From Saprospiraceae bacterium (GTDB taxonomy: Bacteria; Bacteroidota; Bacteroidia; Chitinophagales; Saprospiraceae): a stretch of DNA of 64,000 nucleotides. This document shows positions 18,229-26,567 of the stretch, piece by piece. Position 1 is the stretch's first letter, and each line of letters starts with the position of its first letter. The notes beneath the pieces are model-generated. The model was not told the origin of the DNA. It ran no database searches and saw nothing but the letters and a program-made list of their open reading frames with translations. The stretch lies in contig JADKGL010000010.1 in NCBI GenBank assembly GCA_016722295.1, positions 62,001 to 126,000 on the forward strand, read 5' to 3'. The translations under genes and the position numbers were made by a program.

Positions 18229-20591
18229 AAAGGATAATTGACTGCAATGTGGAATGTACTATTCCGCGATAAGTTCTTTACTGAAACTTTATACGCATTA
18301 TTATAAATCCAATTCTTGTTGTTCTCATTTTTAAACGCGTTTCTCAATTTGAATCCTAAGTCAAATCGAATTACAAAATAACTCATATCCAATCGCAAGC
18401 CCGTGCCTGTTCCGACATTTAATTGATCGAGAAATCGTTTACTAAATTTTGCATCGCGAGGTGCATCAGTGGCAGTAGGCAAGATCCAAACATTGCCCAC
18501 GTCCATAAAAAACGCGCCTTTCAACCAAAGAAATATATCATATCTATATTCCAAATTTGTTTCGAACTTGATGTCTCCTGTAGAAAAAAATGAATTCGTA
18601 GATAAACCCGAAGTAGAATAATTGCTTCCACCAGGACCTGGCTCACGCACATTCCATCCCCTAATACTCTGTGGACCACCAACATAAAACTGCTTAATAA
18701 ATGGCACTGAGTTTGTATCAAAAAGAGGCAGAGCGACCCCTATATTAATTCGATACACAAATTGGGATGAATTAGAAAGTTCAGTAGTCATTCTTTGATC
18801 TAATTCTAACTTTACGAACTTTGAAAATTGATTATTTAAAAAAGTAAATTTTTCATTTTTTTCTTTGAATAGGTTATAAACACCATTGACAAATCCTACT
18901 TCAAGACCTGACACATCAAAATTGGCATAAAAATTTACTTTCGTCCTATAATTGAATTTACGTTGCGAAAAATACTGTATGTCACTTAAGAAAAATGAGG
19001 TAAAAAGTCGATTTCCCGTAAAACTTTGTTTTAACAACTGATTTGAATCAAGGAACCCATTAAAACTTTCACTCGTCTGTGGAATATAAAGTGAAAAATT
19101 TAGTGTATTGCAATTAAATTTTGAATTGCGCGAAGGAACGAAGCTATACCCGATTGATGAGTTAAAAGATTTATAATTATACTGTTTATATAAAGAAACA
19201 TAGTCAAATCCCACATTAATATTAGTAAAACTAAAAAAGTTATCATGCTCATTGCGACTAAAACGATTCAAACCCCATTTTACTAATTTTATTCCATATG
19301 TTAAATCTACCATTTTAGGTAAAACAAGTTCATTTGAATAATGTAAATCTATAGAATTAATACCTCGATTATTAAAAATAGAAAGCTCTGCCCCTCCCTG
19401 CATTTTCGTACTAAAAGATTCTGCTCCTCCAAAAACATTTCTGTTTTTTAAATTCATGTATGCCGTCAATCCTAGTAAATTAGAACCTTCGGCTCTAACA
19501 GTCGTAAAATTAAAATCTAGACCAGAATCAAAAATCCACTTTTTATTCTTCGACAATAAAATATCAACATTCACTTGTCCATTATTGATTGAATCTATCT
19601 TAGTGTCAAAAGAAACGAATCGATAAAGTCCTAATTGTGACAAACTCAAATATGTTTTAGTCAATTTTGATTTATTGTATAATTCACCTTCTTTGAATTG
19701 AATCATACTGCGAATAAAGTTCGGCTTTACATCAAAATTTTGCATTGAATCTTGTGCTCGCTCGTCATATTCAAAATAGACTTGCTCATTCTTAAATTCT
19801 GCTCTGTATTCAGGAAAAATTCTAAGCTTTCCTATTTTATATATTCTATGTGCATTGCTTCCTGTCGGATTCTCAATATTTAATGTCACTTTTGCTTGAT
19901 TCTCTACTGTATCCGTTTTCAAATTACTAAAGTAAATAGGATTAAACTCTGCATATCCATTATTAAAAAGTAATTCTGATAATCTCAATTTTTCAGATTG
20001 AAAATCTAAGCTATTCAACTTTTTACCTTTAGTTAAAATGGCTTCATCTTGATTCTGATCTACTATTTTTTGAATCAAACTATCTTGAGAAAAAATAGAA
20101 TACGATTTGATGAGAGTAGGCTCATTTAATTTAACAATATAAACTACCTCTGATTTTTTATTCTTGGTTTTAATATCATAATAAACACTTGCATCAAAAT
20201 AACCTTTGTTGAAAAAATAATTTTCCATGTTTCGACAGGTCTTAGAACACAAAGCGGTATCTACAATCATTGATGGTCTTGCATATTTTGCCATTGTTTT
20301 ATAAAACCATTGCTTTTTATTTAGATGCTTCTCTATATAATAATGCCACCAATCTCTTTTAACACCTAAAAAACGTGTATTCGGCTTTTGTTTATACAAT
20401 GTTGCCAACTCTTGGTTCAAGTTAAATTTTTTATCAAATGTGTATTCATCTAGGATTTGAGTTCTGTTTTTCCAAAGTAATGATTCATTTTTTGACAAAT
20501 ATTTAGTTGTATTGCAACCGAATTGGACAAAAACTATTAATACAAATAGAAATTTAATATTATTTAATGAAAATTTTAATCGTAACATCAT
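18225..20591 (-). CDS. tamL: TamL-like Omp85 lipoprotein
   Basis: 788 residues. The signal ends in VFVQFGCNTTKYLSKNE, with a lipobox cysteine at 26, which marks the Bacteroidota TamL type: an Omp85 protein anchored by lipid rather than a free barrel. POTRA-like sequence (about 100-330) is followed by the beta-barrel. The barrel carries the RGW loop motif (GGPQSIRGWNVREPG, around 645) and ends in aromatic residues (AVNYPF). TamL works with TamB in outer-membrane biogenesis; TamB is not in this window. The ATG (20591, or 20588 if the second Met is used) overlaps or abuts the ATG of the divergent methyltransferase gene. Confidence 0.85.
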   Translation of the reverse strand: MMLRLKFSLNNIKFLFVLIVFVQFGCNTTKYLSKNESLLWKNRTQILDEYTFDKKFNLNQELATLYKQKPNTRFLGVKRDWWHYYIEKHLNKKQWFYKTMAKYARPSMIVDTALCSKTCRNMENYFFNKGYFDASVYYDIKTKNKKSEVVYIVKLNEPTLIKSYSIFSQDSLIQKIVDQNQDEAILTKGKKLNSLDFQSEKLRLSELLFNNGYAEFNPIYFSNLKTDTVENQAKVTLNIENPTGSNAHRIYKIGKLRIFPEYRAEFKNEQVYFEYDERAQDSMQNFDVKPNFIRSMIQFKEGELYNKSKLTKTYLSLSQLGLYRFVSFDTKIDSINNGQVNVDILLSKNKKWIFDSGLDFNFTTVRAEGSNLLGLTAYMNLKNRNVFGGAESFSTKMQGGAELSIFNNRGINSIDLHYSNELVLPKMVDLTYGIKLVKWGLNRFSRNEHDNFFSFTNINVGFDYVSLYKQYNYKSFNSSIGYSFVPSRNSKFNCNTLNFSLYIPQTSESFNGFLDSNQLLKQSFTGNRLFTSFFLSDIQYFSQRKFNYRTKVNFYANFDVSGLEVGFVNGVYNLFKEKNEKFTFLNNQFSKFVKLELDQRMTTELSNSSQFVYRINIGVALPLFDTNSVPFIKQFYVGGPQSIRGWNVREPGPGGSNYSTSGLSTNSFFSTGDIKFETNLEYRYDIFLWLKGAFFMDVGNVWILPTATDAPRDAKFSKRFLDQLNVGTGTGLRLDMSYFVIRFDLGFKLRNAFKNENNKNWIYNNAYKVSVKNLSRNSTFHIAVNYPF

Positions 20592-21339
20592 GATATCAAA
20601 AAATCAAATACAATTTATAAAATCACTCCAAAACAAAAAAGAGAGATCTGATAAACAAATTTTTACTGCTGAAGGATCGCGTCTAATTCTTGATTTGATA
20701 AAAACAGCCCAAAACCTAGTTAAGCATATTTATTGTACCGAAGCATGGTTTAAAGACTATGAGACAAAATTAAGTCAAATTCTTGGATTGGTCACTATAA
20801 TTCATGATGATGAGTTAAAAAAAATAGCTAGTTTAAAAACGACTGAACAGGTTATTGGCTTATTTAAATTCCCTGAGTTGACCCCATCCCAACCAGATGA
20901 ATTAAAGCTGAGTTTATACTTGGATGATTTGAAAGATCCTGGGAATATGGGAACGATATTCAGATTAGCAGACTGGTTTGGCATAACACATATTTTTGGA
21001 GGCGAGTCTTGCGTTGATCCATTTAACAATAAGTCAATTCAAGCTTCGATGTCAAGTATTTCTAGAGTCACATTCCAATCTTTGCCATTTCAACAGTTAA
21101 AAGCAGACTTTACTCAACATAAATTTGTTGCAACTGGATTATTGGGCGTTGAATTAAAAGATGTCAAACAAGATGATTCGAGCAAAATAATATGTATTGG
21201 CAATGAAGCTCATGGACTATCTGAAGAAATTGCCAAATTGTGTGATATTACAGTATCCATTTCATCGAAGAAAAGTCTTGGTGCCGAATCACTAAATGCA
21301 GCAATCGCTTCAGGAATTTTGCTCCAGCATTTTTCATAA
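20590..21339 (+). CDS. TrmH/SpoU-family RNA 2'-O-methyltransferase
   Basis: 250 residues from the ATG at 20590; the frame runs upstream to 20512, but MISKNQIQFIKSLQNK matches the usual family start. It has the SPOUT knot motifs: DDLKDPGNMGTIFRLADW (motif 1), CIGNEAHGLSEE (motif 2) and SLGAESLNAAIASG (motif 3). An N-terminal substrate-binding extension, as in 23S rRNA methyltransferases, precedes the fold. Members add a 2'-O-methyl group to tRNA or 23S rRNA; the site here is unknown. It is head-to-head with tamL. Confidence 0.85.
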   Translation: MISKNQIQFIKSLQNKKERSDKQIFTAEGSRLILDLIKTAQNLVKHIYCTEAWFKDYETKLSQILGLVTIIHDDELKKIASLKTTEQVIGLFKFPELTPSQPDELKLSLYLDDLKDPGNMGTIFRLADWFGITHIFGGESCVDPFNNKSIQASMSSISRVTFQSLPFQQLKADFTQHKFVATGLLGVELKDVKQDDSSKIICIGNEAHGLSEEIAKLCDITVSISSKKSLGAESLNAAIASGILLQHFS

Positions 21340-21354
21340 AAGAACAATTATTAC

Positions 21355-21762
21355 CTATTCATCATCATCGGAATCGTCATCTTCTCCTTCCTCTTCGTCT
21401 TCCATATCTCGTTCAATTTCTTCCATATGAACATATTCGATAGATTCATCTAAGGTGGGAACGATAGTCAAAATTCCGTCTAATTTTGATATTTCGATCA
21501 ATTTCTGAACGCTTTCACTAGCGATATTGGTCAAAATAAACGAGCCCATATTCTTCCAAAGCCTATTTGCAGTTAAGATCGCACTTAACCCTGAAGAGTC
21601 TACATAATCTACTGTAGCCATATTAAAAATCAAATTTTTTACGCCTTCATTGTTCAAAAAAACAAATTCTGACTTCAATTGAGGAGCCATAATTGAGTTT
21701 ATTGTCTTTTCATCAAGCGTAAATACACAATACCGATCTTGTTTATCTATTTCGTATTTCAT
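21355..21762 (-). CDS. STAS-domain protein (anti-sigma-factor-antagonist-like)
   Basis: 135 residues. Residues 1-105 form a STAS fold of the SpoIIAA type, with DYVDSSGLSAILTANRLW holding the serine that is phosphorylated in that family. Residues after 112 are almost all Asp and Glu, a strongly acidic tail that is not part of the STAS fold. No partner anti-sigma kinase is present nearby. It diverges from clpC over 206 bp. Confidence 0.8.
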   Translation of the reverse strand: MKYEIDKQDRYCVFTLDEKTINSIMAPQLKSEFVFLNNEGVKNLIFNMATVDYVDSSGLSAILTANRLWKNMGSFILTNIASESVQKLIEISKLDGILTIVPTLDESIEYVHMEEIERDMEDEEEGEDDDSDDDE

Positions 21763-21848
21763 ATCATTTTAAATTGTAAAATCCTGTTTATGAAAGGATT
21801 AATTATAAAAAGTAGAAAAAGCACCAATAAGAATTAAAAATATTTTTG

Positions 21849-21856
21849 TATCTTTG
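21849..21856 (+). promoter_or_regulatory. Likely -7 box of clpC
   Basis: TATCTTTG matches TAnnTTTG exactly. It gives a leader of about 107 bases before the clpC ATG. No TTG is visible at the -33 distance. Confidence 0.5.
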
Positions 21857-21968
21857 GCGAGCAAAATTAATATAATTTTGTTTTGATCTTATGGATTTCA
21901 TCATGAAGTTTTATCTTTATCACAAATTTCCAGTCAAAACAAGAACAAATTCAAACCATTTAACATAA

Positions 21969-24509
21969 ATGACAAGAAAATTTTCACAGATTGTTAAAAA
22001 AGTATTGGCAAATAGCCGTGAAGAGGCTTTACGCTTAAGTCACGATTATATTGGCACAGAACATATTTTACTTGGATTGATCCAAGAGAAAGAGACCTTT
22101 GCTATGCGCATTCTAAAATCATTAAAACTTGATTTAGATGAATTAAAAATCAAAATTGAAGATTCTATTCCTGTTCGAAAAGGAGAAGAGACAAATTTTC
22201 AAGTAGGCAATCTGCCTCTAAATAAGCATGCTGAAAAGGTTTTGAAATTCACTTATCTAGAAGCAAAAATAACAAAGGAAGAAGAGATCTACCCTGAACA
22301 TTTGATTTTATCCATTTTAAAACATCATGAAAATTTAGCTAGCAATATTTTGGAAGATTTTAATATAGATTACGATATTTATAGAAATGAATTGGAGTAT
22401 TTAAGCCAACAGACTCAAGAAGATTCAGCGCCTGACATCAATATGGACGCCACATCTGAGCCTTTTGATGAAGAAATGCCAAGTTCAAGCATTAGTAGAA
22501 AAGGCAATTCAAAATCTCAAACTCCAGTACTCGATAACTATGGACGAGATATCTCAAAACTTGGTGAAGATGGAAAATTAGATCCTATCGTAGGACGAGA
22601 GAGTGAAATCGAAAGAGTCTCACAAATCTTAAGCCGTCGCAAGAAAAACAATCCAATACTCATCGGAGAACCAGGCGTAGGAAAAACAGCTATCGTCGAA
22701 GGGTTAGCCCTTCGTATTTTGCAGCGCAAAGTAAGCCGAACGTTATTCAATAAACGCATTGTCATGCTTGATTTAGCCGCATTAGTAGCTGGAACAAAGT
22801 ATCGCGGACAATTCGAGGAGCGTATCAAAGCCATCATGAATGAGCTTGAGAAAAATCGAGATGTAATACTTTTTATCGATGAAATCCATACGATCATAGG
22901 AGCTGGTGGAGCCACTGGTTCATTGGATGCATCCAATATTTTCAAACCTGCCTTAGCGAGGGGTGAACTACAATGTATTGGAGCATCTACACTTGATGAA
23001 TATCGTCAACATATTGAAAAAGATGGCGCTTTGGATAGAAGATTCCAAAAAGTACTAGTAGATCCACCGTCGTCTGAAGAAGCGATTCAAATTTTGACGA
23101 ACATTAAACCTAAATATGAAGAGTTCCATGCTGTAAGCTACTCAGATGAAGCGATCAAAGCCTGTGTCGTAATGAGCGATCGTTACATTACAGACCGATT
23201 CCTGCCAGATAAAGCTATCGATGTACTTGATGAAGTTGGTGCTAGAGTGCATTTAAAAAATATTCATGTACCTAGTCATGTAGAAGATATTGAAAAACAA
23301 ATCGATATCATCCGTGACGAAAAAAATATAGCTGTAAAGAGCCAACAATATGAAAAAGCAGCTGATCTCAGAGATACCGAATCGAAATTAATTCGAAAAT
23401 TAGAAATCGCAAAAACAGAATGGGAAGAAGAATCTAAAACTCGTCGTTTCCCAGTGAATGAAGAAGATATCGCTGAGGTAGTCGCTATGATGACTGGTAT
23501 TCCAGTTAAAAAAGTAGCTCAAAGCGAAAATAAAAAACTAGTCAATATGGCCGAATCCATGAAAGCTGCCATCATTGGACAAGATGAAGCCGTGTTAAAA
23601 ATCACCAAAGCAATCCAACGAAATAGAGTCGGATTGAAAGATCCTAAAAAACCAATTGGGACTTTTATCTTCCTAGGACCATCAGGAGTTGGAAAGACTG
23701 AAACTGCTAAAGCATTAGCTCGCTTTTTATTCGATACAGAAGACGCCTTAGTGCGCATCGACATGAGTGAATATATGGAAAAATTCACAGTGTCTCGATT
23801 AATCGGAGCTCCTCCAGGATATGTAGGCTATGAAGAAGGAGGACTTTTGACTGAAAAAGTAAGAAGAAAGCCTTATGCTGTAATTTTATTAGATGAAATA
23901 GAAAAAGCTCATCCAGACATCTACAATATCCTTTTACAAGTACTCGATGAAGGTCAATTGACCGATGGATTGGGGCGAAAAGTTGATTTTAAGAATACAA
24001 TCATCATCATGACTTCCAATATTGGAGTGCGCCAATTGAAAGATTTTGGTCAAGGCGTTGGATTCGCTACTCAGACGAGAATGGACAATCAAGATGAAAA
24101 TTCAAAAGGCATTATTAAAAATGCATTGAAGAAAACATTCTCGCCAGAATTCTTAAATAGAATAGATGATGTATTGATTTTCAACTCATTAGAAAAAGAA
24201 CATATGAGAAAAATCATACATATTGTAGCTAAATCACTTTTAAAACGAATAGAAGATTTGGGATTAAGTCTAAAGATTGAAGAAGACGCAATGGACTTTT
24301 TGGTTGAAAAAGGATTCGATCCACAGTTTGGTGCGAGACCGCTGCAACGAGCGATTCAAAAATACCTTGAAGACCCGTTAGCAGAATTCATTCTCAATGA
24401 AAATCCAGTAGCTGGAACAGAAGTAGTGGCTGTATTAAACAATGAAAAAGATGGCCTTCAGGTCAATCCGATTTTGAATAAAACAAATCCAGTTAAAAAT
24501 AAATCGTAA
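21969..24509 (+). CDS. clpC: ClpC AAA+ protease ATPase subunit
   Basis: 846 residues, full length for ClpC. Two Clp_N repeats (1-150) precede a first AAA+ module with Walker A GEPGVGKT at 233-240. A UVR/M-domain region (about 445-485, YEKAADLRDTESKL) follows, and a second AAA+ module has Walker A GPSGVGKT at 570-577, followed by the Clp C-terminal domain. It unfolds substrates and feeds them to ClpP, which is not in this window. The middle UVR motif separates it from ClpA and ClpB. Confidence 0.95.
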   Translation: MTRKFSQIVKKVLANSREEALRLSHDYIGTEHILLGLIQEKETFAMRILKSLKLDLDELKIKIEDSIPVRKGEETNFQVGNLPLNKHAEKVLKFTYLEAKITKEEEIYPEHLILSILKHHENLASNILEDFNIDYDIYRNELEYLSQQTQEDSAPDINMDATSEPFDEEMPSSSISRKGNSKSQTPVLDNYGRDISKLGEDGKLDPIVGRESEIERVSQILSRRKKNNPILIGEPGVGKTAIVEGLALRILQRKVSRTLFNKRIVMLDLAALVAGTKYRGQFEERIKAIMNELEKNRDVILFIDEIHTIIGAGGATGSLDASNIFKPALARGELQCIGASTLDEYRQHIEKDGALDRRFQKVLVDPPSSEEAIQILTNIKPKYEEFHAVSYSDEAIKACVVMSDRYITDRFLPDKAIDVLDEVGARVHLKNIHVPSHVEDIEKQIDIIRDEKNIAVKSQQYEKAADLRDTESKLIRKLEIAKTEWEEESKTRRFPVNEEDIAEVVAMMTGIPVKKVAQSENKKLVNMAESMKAAIIGQDEAVLKITKAIQRNRVGLKDPKKPIGTFIFLGPSGVGKTETAKALARFLFDTEDALVRIDMSEYMEKFTVSRLIGAPPGYVGYEEGGLLTEKVRRKPYAVILLDEIEKAHPDIYNILLQVLDEGQLTDGLGRKVDFKNTIIIMTSNIGVRQLKDFGQGVGFATQTRMDNQDENSKGIIKNALKKTFSPEFLNRIDDVLIFNSLEKEHMRKIIHIVAKSLLKRIEDLGLSLKIEEDAMDFLVEKGFDPQFGARPLQRAIQKYLEDPLAEFILNENPVAGTEVVAVLNNEKDGLQVNPILNKTNPVKNKS

Positions 24510-24528
24510 GAGTTCAAAAATAAGTTTA

Positions 24529-24536
24529 TAAATTTG
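24529..24536 (+). promoter_or_regulatory. Possible -7 box of infC
   Basis: TAAATTTG matches TAnnTTTG. It leaves about 14 bases of leader before the TTG start of infC. No clear -33. Confidence 0.4.
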
Positions 24537-24555
24537 CAGTAAACAATCTTATAAT

Positions 24556-25167
24556 TTGAGTATAAATAATCCAAGACCTCCATTCAGAAGACCAATCTCT
24601 AAAGCAGACGAAATAAGAGGTCAATATACCTTGAACGAGAATATACGTTCAGCATCAGTGCGCCTAGTTGGTGAAGATCTTGATGAAATCAGTAGAATAG
24701 CTGGAAAAGAAATAGAAGCTGGTATTTACACTACTTCCGAAGCTATCAAATGGGCTTATGACTTGGGCATGGATCTAGTGGTCATCACTGACAAATCCAA
24801 CCCACCAGTATGTAAGATCATAGATCTCAATAAATTCCTCTACCTCAAAAAGAAAAAAGAAAAAGAGATCAAGGCGAAATCTGCAAAAGTCGTCCTAAAA
24901 GAAATTCGATTTGGACCGAATACAGACGATCACGATTTCGATTTCAAACTTAAACATGCCATTAAATTTCTTGAAGAAGGCGCAAAGGTAAAAGCTTATG
25001 TGCAGTTCAGAGGACGAGCAATCGTGTATAAAGAGAGAGGCGAATTGGTCTTATTAAAGTTTCTTAAAGAACTAGAATCCTACGGATCAGCAGAAGAATT
25101 ACCAAAATTGGAAGGAAAAAGGATGAATTTGATCATTTCTCCAAGAAAAGGTAGCTCAAAATCATAA
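24556..25167 (+). CDS. infC: Translation initiation factor IF-3
   Basis: 203 residues from a TTG start. IF3 N-terminal domain (to about 95, with VGEDLDEISR) and C-terminal domain (from about 105, KEIRFGPNTDDHDFDFK) are complete. IF3 binds the 30S subunit and rejects non-canonical start codons. The in-frame stop at 24529 and the lack of any ATG before residue 70 force a rare start codon. This parallels the AUU start that lets E. coli IF3 repress itself. First gene of the infC-rpmI-rplT order. Confidence 0.93.
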   Translation: MSINNPRPPFRRPISKADEIRGQYTLNENIRSASVRLVGEDLDEISRIAGKEIEAGIYTTSEAIKWAYDLGMDLVVITDKSNPPVCKIIDLNKFLYLKKKKEKEIKAKSAKVVLKEIRFGPNTDDHDFDFKLKHAIKFLEEGAKVKAYVQFRGRAIVYKERGELVLLKFLKELESYGSAEELPKLEGKRMNLIISPRKGSSKS

Positions 25168-25174
25168 ATATTTC

Positions 25175-25204
25175 TTTGTAATTAATAGAAAAGACGTAAC
25201 TTTG
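25175..25204 (+). promoter_or_regulatory. Promoter of rpmI-rplT
   Basis: TTTG at 25175-25178 and TAACTTTG at 25197-25204 are 18 bases apart, a good Bacteroidota promoter between infC and rpmI. The ribosomal protein genes therefore have their own start point besides the infC one. Confidence 0.55.
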
Positions 25205-25223
25205 CGTCCTTAATTGAAAGGCT

Positions 25224-25421
25224 ATGCCAAAAGTAAAAACGCATTCCGGTGCAAAAAAGAGATTAAAAATTACGGGAAAAGGTAAAGTAAAGGCTTATCA
25301 GACAAAGACTTCGCATAGAATGAAGTCAAAGACGAAGAAGGCAAAACGACACCTAAGAAGCAGCTTTGTTTTAAATGCTGTTGATCAACCGAAAATGAAA
25401 TCACTTTTAGGAATAAATTAA
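25224..25421 (+). CDS. rpmI: Ribosomal protein bL35
   Basis: 65 residues, the normal length. The start MPKVKTHSGAKKR and the basic core (SHRMKSKTKKAKRHLR) are diagnostic of L35. It lies 56 bp after infC and 70 bp before rplT in the conserved order. Confidence 0.96.
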   Translation: MPKVKTHSGAKKRLKITGKGKVKAYQTKTSHRMKSKTKKAKRHLRSSFVLNAVDQPKMKSLLGIN

Positions 25422-25491
25422 TCAAATTAGTTAACGGGCAGAGGTTAAGCAGTCAAGCAATTGATTCCCTTTGTCATAAAAATTAAAAATT

Positions 25492-25836
25492 ATGCCTCGT
25501 TCAGTCAACGCAGTAGCATCCAGAGCAAGAAGAAAGAAAATACTAAAAGCAGCCCGTGGTTACTTTAGTGGAAGATCAAAAGTCTACACAGTAGCTAAAA
25601 ATGCTTTAGAGAAAGCAATGAAATATGCTTTCAAACACAGAAGAGAAAAGAAAAGAGCATTTAGAAGATTATGGATCGCCAGAATCAATGCAGCAGTTAG
25701 ACCTCACGGTTTAAGCTACTCAGTTTTTATCAATAAATTGAGTAAAAGCAATATCGTATTGAATCGTAAAGTGCTTGCAGATCTTGCATTACACAATGAG
25801 CAAGCTTTCTTGGCTCTTGTGAATAAAGTAAAATAG
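25492..25836 (+). CDS. rplT: Ribosomal protein bL20
   Basis: 114 residues, full length. MPRSVNAVASRARRKK and the later FRRLWIARINAAVRPHG segment are the L20 signature. In other bacteria L20 represses its own operon by binding mRNA. The 70-bp gap upstream could hold such a site, but I cannot identify one by eye. Confidence 0.96.
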   Translation: MPRSVNAVASRARRKKILKAARGYFSGRSKVYTVAKNALEKAMKYAFKHRREKKRAFRRLWIARINAAVRPHGLSYSVFINKLSKSNIVLNRKVLADLALHNEQAFLALVNKVK

Positions 25837-25843
25837 TTTTTTT

Positions 25844-25955
25844 TAAATTAGTTAATTTGATAATTAGTTAATTTGATAATTAGCTAATGTCATAATTAGT
25901 TAATGTGATAATTAGTTAATGTGATAATTAGTTAATGTGATAATTAGTTAATTTG
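25844..25955. repeat. Seven tandem copies of a 16-bp repeat
   Basis: The unit is ATAATTAGTTAATKTG; copies start at 25844, 25860, 25876, 25892, 25908, 25924 and 25940. Differences are limited to the first copy's opening bases, one C for T in copy 3 and the T/G position near the end. There are no spacers, so it is not CRISPR. It starts 7 bp after the rplT stop. The half-units AATTAG/CTAATT are self-complementary, so the transcript could fold. Confidence 0.9.
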
Positions 25956-26026
25956 CTAATTTTTGCGAAAAAAAAAATTTCGTTCCATTACATGATTTTA
26001 GATAATCTATTTTTCTGGCAGTTTCA

Positions 26027-26060
26027 TTTGCACATTTTCAAATTTGCACATTTGCACATT
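26027..26060. repeat. Three copies of TTTGCACATT
   Basis: Copies at 26027-26036, 26043-26052 and 26051-26060, the last two overlapping by two bases. This is simple AT-rich repeat sequence between the tandem array and the REP-like palindromes. Confidence 0.6.
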
Positions 26061-26070
26061 TATTCATCTA

Positions 26071-26145
26071 GCTCCAGAGGAGCGAACTGTTTTTAGAACA
26101 AATCAAAAAAACAATAGAACCCCAGAGGGGCGACCTGAATTATAT
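26071..26145. repeat. Two REP-like palindromes
   Basis: Copy 1 begins GCTCCAGAGGAGCGAACTG at 26071. Copy 2 holds CCCCAGAGGGGCGACCTG from 26120. Each is a short GC stem (GCTCC/GGAGC; CCCC/GGGG) around AGA followed by GCGAmCT. The stems have compensating base differences, which suggests selection on the hairpin. Similar dispersed palindromes are common between genes in Bacteroidota. Confidence 0.6.
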
Positions 26146-26233
26146 AATAATAATAAGCTAATTTATGTTCAACAATGACGACTAGGTACTTAGCTTAACT
26201 AAGCTTTAATCCTATTCTATTCAAAATTCAATG

Positions 26234-26520
26234 TATATTTGTAAAAAAATACATCTTGAATGCTTTAGATCTACAAAAGAAATTACTTGAACTAGCCATC
26301 GACAAACTAGGAGAAAAAAATGGTAAAAAACTATTGGCTGTCCCGATTTTCAAAAAAATAATCCAATCAGTATTATTTCTCATTCATTTTTATTCATATT
26401 AGATGAACTTATATTTATTTTTTGTGAATATATTGATTTAACTAAGCATTTGGACTGGTTGGAAGAAAAGCTTTTGGTAATGTTTTGTGTAAGCAAATTG
26501 GAATCTTATTTCAAAAAAAA
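26234..26520 (+). pseudogene. Possible decayed small gene downstream of rplT
   Basis: A -7 box TATATTTG (26234-26241) precedes a TTG-started frame at 26256-26402 coding LNALDLQKKLLELAIDKLGE and on to IFKKIIQS. The stop at 26400 is followed at once, one frame back, by LDELIFIFCEYIDLTKHL and LDWLEEKLLVMFCVSKLE. Together the two pieces read like one charged helical protein of about 90 residues interrupted by an indel. I do not recognise the family. The tail runs into the dnaK terminator. Confidence 0.3.
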
Positions 26521-26547
26521 AAAGGGACAACAAAATGTCATCCCTTT
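26521..26547 (-). terminator. Rho-independent terminator of dnaK
   Basis: On the minus strand the stem AAAGGGATGACA pairs with TGTTGTCCCTTT (12 bp with two G-T pairs) around a 3-base loop and is followed by a long T run. It lies 21 bp after the dnaK stop. Confidence 0.85.
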
Positions 26548-26567
26548 CTTAATTAACTATTCAACAT

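Noticed and set aside
21779..21800. AATCCT/AGGATT inverted repeat between the STAS gene and clpC
   Set aside because: Only 6-bp arms in AT-rich DNA, not near a promoter box; too weak to call.
22538..22945. Antisense frames over clpC, dnaK, pepT and other genes
   Set aside because: They are opposite-strand shadows of strongly conserved genes and have no recognisable features.
25844..25955. CRISPR array from the tandem repeats
   Set aside because: The 16-bp units are directly adjacent without spacers and no cas gene is present.
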